Shown in pieces: positions 42,513-52,456 of a DNA stretch of 64,000 nucleotides (its first letter is position 1; each line of letters starts with the position of its first letter). Source of the DNA: Streptomyces sp. STR69 (GTDB lineage: Bacteria; Actinomycetota; Actinomycetes; Streptomycetales; Streptomycetaceae). The notes beneath the pieces are model-generated. The model was not told where the DNA came from. It was given only the letters and a program-made list of their open reading frames with translations, and did no database searches. Both the position numbers and the translations under genes were made by a program. The stretch is from positions 259,675 through 323,674 of the forward strand of contig NZ_JALJRY010000003.1 of assembly GCF_024519455.1 (NCBI RefSeq), written 5' to 3'.

Positions 42513-43653
42513 GCAACAGACCGGCAACCAACTCACGGGGCAACCCATGAGTGTCATGCAGATAGCGATAGTTCTCCTCACTCAGAGGACCTCGAAACTG
42601 CGGCCGGGACAGCACCCGCCGCCCCCGCTCCAGAAGCAGATCGAACCGCCGCTCCTCGTCCACCAGCACCTCGCTCACGGTGCCGCCGCCGAGGGACTGA
42701 CGAAAATGGTCGAGCGTGTGCTCGACAAGCTCCCCCGGCAGATCTCCCAGCGTGCGCGAGGGATCATCGCGCCGCAGGACGGTGAGCAGCCGCCGGACGA
42801 GCCGCCGTAGGACATATCCACGGCCGGTGTTGGACGGCCGCACCCCGTCCCCGAGGATCACGACACTCGACCGCAGATGATCGCAGACCACCCGCACGGA
42901 ACGCTCGTCCAGATCCCACAACTGCGGGATCCGTCGCATCCACGGCTCGAACAGGTCCGTCTCATAGACCGAGCTGCGGCCTTGGAGGACGGAAACAAGC
43001 CGCTCCAACCCCATCCCCGTGTCGACGTTGACCTGCCGCAGCGGCACCAGCTCACCGTCCTCGCCACGGTCGTACCGCATGTGCACGTGGTTCCAGATCT
43101 CCACCCAGCGCGGGTCGGTGGTCGGGCTCCCCTCCGGCGGGCCGTCGCCGGTCCAGAAGAAGATCTCGGAGTCGGGGCCGCAGGGGCCGGTCGGTCCGTT
43201 GGACCACCAGTTCTCGTCCTGGGTCGGTTCCACGGGCAGGCCCAACTCCCGCCAGGTGCAGTGGGATTCAAGGTCGGTGTCGAAGACGGTGACGTACAGC
43301 TTCTCGGGTGGGACGCCGAAACCGTCGCGGAGGAGTTCGTAGCCCCAGCGCAGGCTCTGCGGATGGTCGTAGTCGCCCAGCGACCAGGAGCCGAGCATCT
43401 CGAACACGGTCAGGTGGGTACGGTCGCCGACCTCGTCGAGGTCGGTGGTGCGCAGACAGCGCTGGACGTCGACCAGGCGCCGCCCCTGTGGATGGGGGCT
43501 GCCCTGCAGGTACGGCGTGAGCGGGTGCATGCCGGAGGTGGTGAAGAGGACCGGGTCGGACGGTGGTGGCAGGAGTGTGCTGCCGGTGATCGGCTCGTGC
43601 CCGCGTTCGCGGTAGAAGTCGAGGAAGGTGCGGACGGTGTCGTCGGTGTTCAT
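42508..43653 (-). CDS. Stand-alone alanyl-tRNA-synthetase-like catalytic protein
   Basis: The 381-residue protein aligns with the first 40 percent of AlaRS: class II motif 2 region RCLRTTDLDEVGDRTHLTVF, EMLGSWSLGDY, and motif 3 VNVDTGMGLERLVSVLQG, followed by the tRNA-recognition helices (NTGRGYVLRRLVRRLL). The editing and C-Ala domains of the usual protein of about 880 residues are absent, so mischarged tRNA would not be cleared. It could charge a tRNA or an alternative acceptor, or confer resistance to an AlaRS inhibitor. A leader with competing hairpins lies upstream. Confidence 0.85.
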   Translation of the reverse strand: MNTDDTVRTFLDFYRERGHEPITGSTLLPPPSDPVLFTTSGMHPLTPYLQGSPHPQGRRLVDVQRCLRTTDLDEVGDRTHLTVFEMLGSWSLGDYDHPQSLRWGYELLRDGFGVPPEKLYVTVFDTDLESHCTWRELGLPVEPTQDENWWSNGPTGPCGPDSEIFFWTGDGPPEGSPTTDPRWVEIWNHVHMRYDRGEDGELVPLRQVNVDTGMGLERLVSVLQGRSSVYETDLFEPWMRRIPQLWDLDERSVRVVCDHLRSSVVILGDGVRPSNTGRGYVLRRLVRRLLTVLRRDDPSRTLGDLPGELVEHTLDHFRQSLGGGTVSEVLVDEERRFDLLLERGRRVLSRPQFRGPLSEENYRYLHDTHGLPRELVAGLLR

Positions 43654-43719
43654 GGCGGTTGGGTCCTTCGGGTCGGGTGGGGACCGGAAGGGACCGCTGG
43701 GCAGGGTGCGAGGGGGGGT

Positions 43720-43759
43720 GGAAACGACACGTCCCGGCGGTCCGTTTCCGGCCGCCGGG
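43720..43759 (-). promoter_or_regulatory. Two mutually exclusive hairpins ahead of the AlaRS-like gene
   Basis: Stem 1 pairs CCCGGCGG (43733-43740) with CCGCCGGG (43752-43759). Stem 2 pairs GGAAACG (43720-43726) with CGTTTCC (43743-43749), which lies in the loop of stem 1. The two structures compete. With a short upstream ORF this has the form of a transcription attenuator; there is no T-rich run after stem 1, which is usual in Streptomyces. Confidence 0.5.
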
Positions 43760-43773
43760 AGAGGTGGGTGAGG

Positions 43774-43842
43774 TCAGGCGTCGGCAGCCGGCGAGCTGGT
43801 CGCTCGCGCGGTCGCGGTGCCGGTGTGCCTGATGATCCTCAT
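43774..43842 (-). CDS. Candidate leader peptide of the AlaRS-like gene (22 residues, 6 Ala)
   Basis: An ATG at 43842 opens MRIIRHTGT followed by ATARATSSPAADA, with six alanines and five other threonine/arginine-rich positions, ending just before the competing hairpins. TAGCGT lies 7 bases before the ATG, and GCAGGACG-N9-CGTCCTGC upstream could be an operator. It is in the same frame as the end of olsA, so it may instead be only that protein's tail. The codons before the ATG (AAA, ATT, CGT, CCT, GCT) are unlike the gene body, favouring promoter DNA. Confidence 0.45.
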   Translation of the reverse strand: MRIIRHTGTATARATSSPAADA

Positions 43843-44709
43843 GGCCGCGACGCTAGCAGGACGCCTCCGCGTCGTCCTGCGAATTTTCACCGGGGTCCGC
43901 ACCACCGAGGTGCAGTGGTCCGGGTGCTGGGCCCGGCCCGACACTCCGGTCTGTGCCGCGTGGGCGAGGGAGCGGCGGTCGGGGTGGCTGCCGGGAGCTA
44001 TGGTCTCCCCCACCTCGACGTCGGCGACCAGTCCGCGCGTCGACACCACCCGCCACACCGAGGTCAGCAACGAGTCGCTGCCCACGAAGGCGGGGGCCGT
44101 GCTGGCCGTGCCGCTGTCGGTGAGGTAGTGCAGGCCGACCGGCTGTACGGGCACTCCCGCGTCCAGCGCGGCCTGGAAGACGGCCCGCCGGAAGTGTCCC
44201 TGGGCCAGGCCGCACCAGGTGCTGCCCTCGGGGAAGACGGCGACCGCTCCGCCGGCCCGCAGGGCGCCCGCGATGGAGGCGACCGTCTCGGGCAGGGCGC
44301 GCAGCCGGTCGCGGTCGATGAAGAGGGCGCCGCTGCCCGCGGTGAGTGGCCCGGCGACGGGCCAGTGCCGGATCTCGGCCTTGGCCAGCATGCGGGCCGG
44401 GCGTACGGCGGCCATCAGGGGGATGTCCAGCCACGAGATGTGGTTGGCGACCAGCAGCAGTCCGCCGGTGGGCGTGGTGCTTCCGGTGATGCGGAGCCGG
44501 ATGCCGGCGGCCCGGACGATGGTCCGGCACCACCAGCGCACCGCGCGGGCGGGGATGCGCCCGCCGATGGGTGTGAGGGCGGCCCCGACTGCCACCACGA
44601 CCAGTACGGCCACGAATCTCAGCACGGCGCGCGGTAGGGCCGTGACGGACCCCGTCGACCCGATGCACGTCCTGGGGGTGCAGGGCGCGCTGGGCAGCCA
44701 GACGCTCAT
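43774..44709 (-). CDS. olsA: 1-acylglycerol-3-phosphate acyltransferase-like protein (OlsA-type)
   Basis: The 311-residue membrane-associated acyltransferase has an N-terminal hydrophobic helix (AVLRFVAVLVVVAVGAALTP), the catalytic HX4D motif in NHISWLD, and acceptor-binding FPEGSTW. Next to an OlsB-type gene it most likely adds the second acyl chain of ornithine lipids. The start overlaps the olsB stop by one base. The last 50 residues (after AHAAQTG) have unusual composition and overlap the promoter and leader of the next gene. Confidence 0.8.
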   Translation of the reverse strand: MSVWLPSAPCTPRTCIGSTGSVTALPRAVLRFVAVLVVVAVGAALTPIGGRIPARAVRWWCRTIVRAAGIRLRITGSTTPTGGLLLVANHISWLDIPLMAAVRPARMLAKAEIRHWPVAGPLTAGSGALFIDRDRLRALPETVASIAGALRAGGAVAVFPEGSTWCGLAQGHFRRAVFQAALDAGVPVQPVGLHYLTDSGTASTAPAFVGSDSLLTSVWRVVSTRGLVADVEVGETIAPGSHPDRRSLAHAAQTGVSGRAQHPDHCTSVVRTPVKIRRTTRRRPASVAAMRIIRHTGTATARATSSPAADA

Positions 44710-45482
44710 CAGGCCGGGACGAGCGAGAGGAAGTGCCGCAGATAGCGCGGGTTGACCCGGCGCATCGACAGCAGCACGTACAGGTCGGCGACCCCGAAGT
44801 CCGGGTCGTGGGCGGGCTCGCCGCAGACCCAGGCGCCGAGGCGGACGTATCCGCGCAGCAGCGGCGGGAGTTCGACGCGGTCCGTGGGGCGGGTGACGCC
44901 GTCCGGGCTCCAGGGCAGCAGGGGCCGTACCCGGAACTCCTCCGGCGCGAGGTGCTTGGCGCTGACCCGGTCCCAGGTGCCGGCGGCGAGGGCGCCGCCG
45001 TCGGCGAGCGGGATCGAGCAGCAGCCGGCGAGCCATTCGTGGCCGCGGTCGACCATGTAGCGGGCTATGCCGGCCCAGATGAGGCCGATGACCGTGCCGT
45101 CGCGGTGGTCGGGGTGGACGCAGGAGCGGCCGACCTCGACGAGGCCCGGGCGGATCGAGTCGAGGGGGGCGAGGTCGAACTCGCTCTCCGAGTAGAGCCG
45201 TCCGGCGACCGCGGCGCGCTCGGGCGGCAGCAGCCGGTAGGTGCCGACCACCTGCCCGGTGACCGTGTCGCGGACGAGGAGGTGGTCGCAGTAGGCGTCG
45301 AAGGCGTCCACGTCCAGGCCGGGCTGCGGGCTGGACAGGAGGGCGCCCATCTCACCGGCGAAGACGTCGTGCCGCAGCCGCTGCGCGGCACGCACATCGT
45401 CCTCGTCACGGGCGAGCGTGACGGTGTAGCGGGTCGGCGCGGCGGGCTGCGAGGGACGGTCGAGGGTGGAAACGCCGGTCAT
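44709..45482 (-). CDS. olsB: L-ornithine N-alpha-acyltransferase-like protein (OlsB-type)
   Basis: The 257-residue GNAT-fold protein of the OlsB/hemolysin-like acyltransferase family has AQRLRHDVFAGEMGA, YCDHLLVRDTVTGQVVGTYR and RPGLVEVGRSCVHPDHRDG, the conserved acyl-ACP-binding segments. It would transfer 3-hydroxyacyl groups from ACP to ornithine, forming lyso-ornithine lipid. Coupling to an OlsA-type acyltransferase supports this. Ornithine lipids replace phospholipids under phosphate starvation in many bacteria. Confidence 0.83.
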   Translation of the reverse strand: MTGVSTLDRPSQPAAPTRYTVTLARDEDDVRAAQRLRHDVFAGEMGALLSSPQPGLDVDAFDAYCDHLLVRDTVTGQVVGTYRLLPPERAAVAGRLYSESEFDLAPLDSIRPGLVEVGRSCVHPDHRDGTVIGLIWAGIARYMVDRGHEWLAGCCSIPLADGGALAAGTWDRVSAKHLAPEEFRVRPLLPWSPDGVTRPTDRVELPPLLRGYVRLGAWVCGEPAHDPDFGVADLYVLLSMRRVNPRYLRHFLSLVPA

Positions 45483-45654
45483 GGCTCTCCCTGATCACGG
45501 GCCGGGTTCGGCGAAGGAACAAGCTGGCCGGTTCCGTATGTCCAGCCGCAACAGTTCTTCCTACGCCGGGCGTCCTGCGCGTGACCTGTGCCCGGAGCCG
45601 GGATGTGGGGTTGTTGAACGGCGTCCCCACACCCGGACCATCAGGGTGTGCCGT

Positions 45655-46680
45655 TCACTTCGGCGGGGCGCACCGCCCCAGCCACTCCCGGGTCTCGTCG
45701 GCGCCGAGCACCCGCTCCAGCACCAGGTCACCGGTCATCCCGGGGAAGAAACGGCCGGCGGGCCAGCCGCGTTTGTACGGTGCCGGGTCGAGGACCAGCA
45801 ACCGTACGCCTTCAACGACCGGGATGTCGGTGGGAGTTCCCTCGTTCCACACCCATTCGCCGCCCGGGGTCACGAGGTTGAAGGATCCGGTGGTCGGCAC
45901 CTGCCCCGGGGCGTCCCGGCACACGGCCGCCTCCTGCGCGGAGGGCGCCTGCCCGGGTATGTGTCCGCCGCCGATGAGGACGTCGGCGAGGAGGGTGTGC
46001 AGTTGGAAGGTGTCGCCGATGCCGGTCATCCGGAGCAGGTAGCCGGTGCCGGTGGGGCGGTGCAGGGCGAGGAGCGGTTCGTCGTCGAGGACGAGGAGGG
46101 CGTAGTGCAGGCACTTGAAGCTGTCGCCGGACGCCTCCTGTACGGCACGCAGGGCGTCCAACAGGCCAGTGCGCAGGGCGGGTTCGAGTGCCGTGCGCAC
46201 CGAGGGGCGGTTCAGCATCGACACGGTGGCCATCTCCCAGCGGGGCAGTAGCCACCAGCCAAAGGTGGCGTCCCGTCCGGCCCGTTCGAGTACGGCGGGT
46301 TCCGGGTCGCCCGAGTCCGGATCGGGCAGGTCTCCTCCCCCGGTCGCCGCCCAGCGCTCGCAGAACTCCCCGGCGGAGCCTAGGGCCGCGGCGAGCCCGT
46401 CGAAGACGTACGGACCGCACAGCGTCGCGTCCGCGCCCCGTTCGACACAGGCGCCGACCGCCACGGCCGTCAGGGCTCGCGGCCCCACGGGCATGTCCGG
46501 CAGCAGTGCCGCGAGACGGGGCCCGGCGGCTACGAGCTCATGCTCCGCCGCCTTGTCGAACCGGCCGTACATGTCCTGGAGCAGGCGCTGGGCCCGCTCG
46601 CCGTCCCGCTCGCGCACAGCGGTCTCGAACCCCGTGACGGCGTCGAGAAACCGCTCCTTTCCCCTGCCTGTGAAGATCAT
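45655..46680 (-). CDS. Hypothetical protein, 341 residues
   Basis: A soluble protein without signal peptide or membrane helix. It starts MIFTGRGKERFLDAVTGFET with a helical first 60 residues, then alternating Gly/Trp-rich segments (WWLLPRWEMATVSMLNRPS, FPGMTGDLVLERVLGADETR). I recognise no domain. It lies between olsB and sdhB on the same strand with gaps of 172 and 122 bases, so it is probably its own unit. Codon use fits the neighbours, supporting a real gene. Confidence 0.7.
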   Translation of the reverse strand: MIFTGRGKERFLDAVTGFETAVRERDGERAQRLLQDMYGRFDKAAEHELVAAGPRLAALLPDMPVGPRALTAVAVGACVERGADATLCGPYVFDGLAAALGSAGEFCERWAATGGGDLPDPDSGDPEPAVLERAGRDATFGWWLLPRWEMATVSMLNRPSVRTALEPALRTGLLDALRAVQEASGDSFKCLHYALLVLDDEPLLALHRPTGTGYLLRMTGIGDTFQLHTLLADVLIGGGHIPGQAPSAQEAAVCRDAPGQVPTTGSFNLVTPGGEWVWNEGTPTDIPVVEGVRLLVLDPAPYKRGWPAGRFFPGMTGDLVLERVLGADETREWLGRCAPPK

Positions 46681-46708
46681 GCGCGCAGCTTACCGAGCGG
46701 CTCGATGC

Positions 46709-46745
46709 CTGGCGGGACCGGGGATGAGCACCATTCCCGGTCCCG
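46709..46745 (-). terminator. Hairpin terminator of the sdhCAB operon
   Basis: A perfect 12-base stem (GGCGGGACCGGG and CCCGGTCCCGCC) with a 13-base loop lies 57 bases after the sdhB stop. Confidence 0.85.
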
Positions 46746-46802
46746 CCCGTCCGCATCTTGTCGGCGAACGTTCTTGTCCCGTAAGGGAGTTCGCAGGGGA
46801 GT

Positions 46803-47548
46803 TCAGCGCTTGGCGACCTTGCGCGTCGCCCGCAGCCACTCCTTGTTCATGGCGGTGATGGAGACCAGCGGGATGCCCTTCGGGCAGGCGGTGGCGCACT
46901 CGCCGGCGAGGGTGCAGCCGCCGAAGCCCTCGTCGTCCATCTGCGCGACCATGTCGAGGACGCGGGTCTCGCGCTCGGGTGCGCCCTGCGGGAGCACGTT
47001 GAGGTGGTTGATCTTGGCCGAAGTGAACAGCATCGCCGCCCCGTTGGGACACGCGGCCACGCACGCCCCGCAGCCGATGCACTCGGCGTGCTCGAAGGCG
47101 AAGTCGGCGTCCGGTTTGGGGACGGCGGTGGCGTGGGCCTCGGGGGCGGCCCCCGTCGGGGCGGTGATGTAGCCGCCGGCCTGGATGATCCGGTCGAAGG
47201 CCGAGCGGTCCACCACCAGGTCCTTGACGACCGGGAAGGCCGAGGCGCGCCACGGTTCGATGTCGATCGTGTCGCCGTCCTGGAAGGACCGCATGTGCAG
47301 TTGGCAGGTGGTGGTGCGCTCGGGGCCGTGCGCGTCGCCGTTGATGACCAGGCTGCACGCGCCACAGATGCCCTCGCGGCAGTCGTGGTCGAAGGCGACC
47401 GGGTCCTCTCCCTTGAGGATGAGCTCCTCGTTGAGGGTGTCGAGCATCTCCAGGAACGACATGTCCGTGGAGATTCCGTCCACTTGGTAGGTGGACATGG
47501 CGCCTTCGGCGTCTGCGTTGCGTTGCCGCCAGACGCGCAGGGTGAGCT

Positions 47549-47552
<4 letters not shown>
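46803..47552 (-). CDS. sdhB: Succinate dehydrogenase/fumarate reductase iron-sulfur subunit
   Basis: The 249-residue protein has a plant-type [2Fe-2S] site ([12 protein letters not shown] with a further Cys in TTTCQLHM), then [14 protein letters not shown] and [17 protein letters not shown] for the [4Fe-4S] and [3Fe-4S] clusters. It passes electrons between flavoprotein and cytochrome b. The ATGA overlap with sdhA shows coupling. It is the B558-type (non-E. coli) enzyme form common as a second complex in actinomycetes. Confidence 0.94.
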
Positions 47553-49501
<1,949 letters not shown>

Positions 49502-49502
49502 T

Positions 49503-50210
49503 TCAGCTCACCACTCCGGTCATGACGCCCACGGGGACGGCGATGAAGCCGGCGGTGAGCAGCAGTGCGAGGACATTGGCGGTCGACTTCAGAGCGCGGT
49601 CGCGGCTGCGGCTGCCCGCGCCGAGGGTCTGCGCGGCGCTCCAGAAGCCGTGCCGGACGTGCAGGCCGAGGGCGAGCATCGCGACGATGTAGATGGTGTC
49701 GCCGTACCAGGTGGAGAAGGTGTCCACGACGTTCTGGTACGGGTGGCCCTCCTGGAAGCCGCCTGAATGCACGGTGCCGGTCGTCAGGTCGAGGATGTGC
49801 CAGACGATGAACAGGGCGAGGATGATCCCGCCCCAGCGCATGGTGCGGGTGGCATACGTCGCCCGGGGCTTCTTGTGCACGTACTTGCTGGGGCGCGCCC
49901 TGATGTCGCGGCGGCTGAGCTGGTACGCGGAGACGGCGTGTGCGATGACGGCGACGACGAGGACGATCCGGATCAGCCAGAGCGTCCACTCGTAGTGCAT
50001 GAAGGGCTCGCCGACGGTGCGCAGCCAGTGGGCGTAGTGGTTGAACTCCCCCGCGCCGAAGAAGATCTTCAGGTTCCCGATCATGTGGACAACCAGGTAC
50101 AGCAGCATGATCAGGCCGCTGACCGCCATCACTGTCTTCTTGCCGACGGAGCTGTCCCACACCGTGCGCGCCATCGACGGCCGTCGGTCCGTCCGCGTTG
50201 CCAGAGCCAT
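49503..50210 (-). CDS. sdhC: Succinate dehydrogenase cytochrome b558 subunit
   Basis: The 235-residue integral membrane protein has five helices with histidines suited to two haems ([57 protein letters not shown]). It anchors SdhA/SdhB and exchanges electrons with menaquinone. ATG 50210 lies 8 bases after TAACGT, which follows TGGACC by 18 bases: a likely promoter with an almost leaderless mRNA. Divergent from a LysR regulator. Confidence 0.92.
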   Translation of the reverse strand: MALATRTDRRPSMARTVWDSSVGKKTVMAVSGLIMLLYLVVHMIGNLKIFFGAGEFNHYAHWLRTVGEPFMHYEWTLWLIRIVLVVAVIAHAVSAYQLSRRDIRARPSKYVHKKPRATYATRTMRWGGIILALFIVWHILDLTTGTVHSGGFQEGHPYQNVVDTFSTWYGDTIYIVAMLALGLHVRHGFWSAAQTLGAGSRSRDRALKSTANVLALLLTAGFIAVPVGVMTGVVS

Positions 50211-50270
50211 GACTACGGACGTTAGGCGCCGGAGAGTCGATCGGTCCAAGACATGATCTGCCTGGTTTCC

Positions 50271-50285
50271 ATAGGCTACGACTAT
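50271..50285. promoter_or_regulatory. LysR-type box ATAG-N7-CTAT
   Basis: The inverted repeat lies in the 84-base gap between sdhC and lysR and overlaps the presumed lysR -10 (TATCGT, 50283-50288). This is the arrangement for autoregulation by a LysR protein that also controls the divergent operon. Confidence 0.6.
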
Positions 50286-50294
50286 CGTGGGTGG

Positions 50295-51176
50295 ATGCAG
50301 TTCCAGCAGCTCCAGTACTTCGTGGCCGTCGCCGAGACCCGGCACTTCACCCGCGCCGCCGATCTCGTCCATGTCGCGCAGCCCTCGCTGTCCCAGCAGA
50401 TCAAGGCGCTGGAGCGGGAGTTGGGCGCGGATCTGTTCCTGCGGGCGCGGGGGAACATCACGCTCACCGACGCGGGCGAGGCGCTGCTGCCGCTGGCCCG
50501 GCGGATCCTGGCCGACGCGGACACGGCCCGGCACGAGGTCCTCGAACTGGTCCAGCTGCGCAGCGGCCGGATCCGCCTCGGCGCGACGCCGAGCCTGTGC
50601 ACGGGCCTGCTGCCGGATGTGCTGCGCGCCTTCCACGACCGCTATCCGGGCATCCGGCTGCTGATCGAGGAGGGCGGTTCGCACGATCTCGTACGCGAAC
50701 TCGCGCGCGGCGCCCTGGACCTGGCCCTGGTGGTGCTGCCGCTGCCCACCCCGTCACCGGCGCTGACGACGGTGGAGCTGCTGCGCGAGGACCTGGTGGT
50801 CGTGTCGTCTCCGGAGGCGGCGGTGCCGGGGCGTGGGCGGACGGTGCGGATCTCCGATCTGGAGGGCGAGCGCCTGGTGATGTTCCGGCACGGCTACGAC
50901 CTGCGCGAACTGACTGTCGCCGCGTGCCGCGCGGAGGGCTTCGAACCCGACTTCGCGGTGGAGGGCGGCGAGATGGACGCCGTCCTCGGCTTCGTACGGG
51001 CGGGGCTCGGTGTGGCCGTAGTGCCGCGCATGGTCGCCACGAAGTCCGGTCGCGGGCTGCGGGTGACCCCACTGGCCCGGCCCGGGCTGCACCGGACGAT
51101 CGCGCTCGCGCATCGCAGCGATGTGGCTCCGCCGCGGGCCGCCAGAGAACTGCAACGGATGCTGCTGGAGCGCTGA
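50295..51176 (+). CDS. LysR family transcriptional regulator
   Basis: The 293-residue protein has an N-terminal winged helix (FQQLQYFVAVAETRHFTRAA, VAQPSLSQQIKALERELGA) and a LysR substrate-binding domain. ATG 50295 lies 6 bases after TATCGT and gives the standard LysR N-terminus, so the ATG at 50253 is unlikely. Divergent position suggests control of sdhCAB in response to a dicarboxylate or redox signal; inference only. Confidence 0.9.
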   Translation: MQFQQLQYFVAVAETRHFTRAADLVHVAQPSLSQQIKALERELGADLFLRARGNITLTDAGEALLPLARRILADADTARHEVLELVQLRSGRIRLGATPSLCTGLLPDVLRAFHDRYPGIRLLIEEGGSHDLVRELARGALDLALVVLPLPTPSPALTTVELLREDLVVVSSPEAAVPGRGRTVRISDLEGERLVMFRHGYDLRELTVAACRAEGFEPDFAVEGGEMDAVLGFVRAGLGVAVVPRMVATKSGRGLRVTPLARPGLHRTIALAHRSDVAPPRAARELQRMLLER

Positions 51177-51220
51177 TCGTCCGTAACATGAACCCTTCGC
51201 GTACGAGGGGGGAACCAGAG

Positions 51221-52444
51221 ATGCGAAGAACATGGCTGGCCGGCGTGCCGCTGCTCGGGCTGATACTCGCGGGCTGTACGGGCTCGGGAAGTACGCCTTC
51301 CGGCGAGTCGTACCGGACGACGGTCTCGGCACCCGGAACGCCCAGCGCCTCGCCGACCGCCGCCGTCGGCGCCGGGTGGAACGCGTGGACCGCTTCCTAC
51401 TCCGCGGCGGAGGGCCGTTGCGAGGCGACGGCTCATCAGGTCGTGTGCCGCACCGGTTCCGGCGGGTTCGTCGGGCGGTCCCGCAGCACCGGCCAGGTCA
51501 CCTGGTCCGTCCCGCCGGCCGACCGCGGCAAGGACGCCGACCTTGTCGTCGACCCGGCCACCGAACGGGCCGTGACCAGTTCCGGCAAGACGCTGCGCGC
51601 GGTGAATCTGCGCACGGGCAGGGTCGCCTGGACACGCCCGCTGACCGACGCCAGCATCCCCGCGGTCCTCGGCGCGGCGGACGGCACCGTCTACGCCGTC
51701 GAGAATCCGGACGTGAACGAGAGGGGCATCACCCTGGCCGCCTTCCGGATGTCCGACGGCGAGTCGCTGTGGAGCCGCACCTTCCACGCGGACTCGTACG
51801 GGGGCGTCGCCGCCTTCGGGGGCCGTGTCTACACCACCGACGGCACGAAGGTCACCGCCCGTGACGCGCGTACCGGCGACGCCGTGGCGACCACCCCCAA
51901 GGGTGTCGAGTGCGCCAACCTCATCTCCGGTGGCCACTACCTCGTGTGCACCGGCAGCCCGTACTCCGCCGGGGACGTCTTTCCGCCGCTCCAGCGCCTG
52001 GACCCGGTCACGCTCCGGCCGATGAAAACCGCCGAGGACACCGGCGACAAGCCCGAGCGCGGTGTGATCTCGTCCGACGGTGTGCTCGTGCTGTTCGAGG
52101 CCGGCGCGGAGGACACGAGCGCCGGTTCCTGGAACGCGTACGACCTCGTCCACCCCAAGAGGTTGTGGAGTTACTACGACACCACGGAGGAGGGGGAGTT
52201 GGCGGGTGACCGGTTCGTCACCTTCACCCCGGGCAACGACGCCGCCGTCAGGGACCGGGTGATCTCGATCGACCTGCGCGCCGGTCCGAAGGGGACCGGC
52301 GACGCCGCGCCGCGCATGTCCCCGCGGTACTCACAGGCGAGGGACGGGGAAGGCCCCCGGCTCGTCGTGCCGGGCGGTGACCCGGACCATGTCGTCGTGC
52401 AGGCGGGCACCCATCGCAGTCTGCGGTCGATCCCGCTGCCCTGA
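51221..52444 (+). CDS. Lipoprotein with PQQ-type beta-propeller repeats
   Basis: The 407-residue protein has a lipobox (LLGLILAGC, Cys18) and a Ser/Thr/Pro-rich linker (to residue about 50). WD/PQQ-like blades follow: GGFVGRSRSTGQVTWSVPPA, LRAVNLRTGRVAWTRPL and FRMSDGESLWSRTFHADSYG. It is anchored outside the membrane, with a sensory or scaffolding role likely. An internal CX(n)C pair (RCEATAHQVVC) may form a disulfide. It converges with rmdA only 12 bases away. Confidence 0.82.
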   Translation: MRRTWLAGVPLLGLILAGCTGSGSTPSGESYRTTVSAPGTPSASPTAAVGAGWNAWTASYSAAEGRCEATAHQVVCRTGSGGFVGRSRSTGQVTWSVPPADRGKDADLVVDPATERAVTSSGKTLRAVNLRTGRVAWTRPLTDASIPAVLGAADGTVYAVENPDVNERGITLAAFRMSDGESLWSRTFHADSYGGVAAFGGRVYTTDGTKVTARDARTGDAVATTPKGVECANLISGGHYLVCTGSPYSAGDVFPPLQRLDPVTLRPMKTAEDTGDKPERGVISSDGVLVLFEAGAEDTSAGSWNAYDLVHPKRLWSYYDTTEEGELAGDRFVTFTPGNDAAVRDRVISIDLRAGPKGTGDAAPRMSPRYSQARDGEGPRLVVPGGDPDHVVVQAGTHRSLRSIPLP

Positions 52445-52456
52445 GGCAGCGGGCGC

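Noticed and set aside
42508..43653. Housekeeping alanyl-tRNA synthetase
   Set aside because: It lacks the editing and C-Ala domains and is less than half the normal length; the essential alaS must lie elsewhere.
43654..43900. T-box riboswitch ahead of the AlaRS-like gene
   Set aside because: No T-box sequence or specifier stem was recognised; the short alanine-rich frame with competing stems fits attenuation better.
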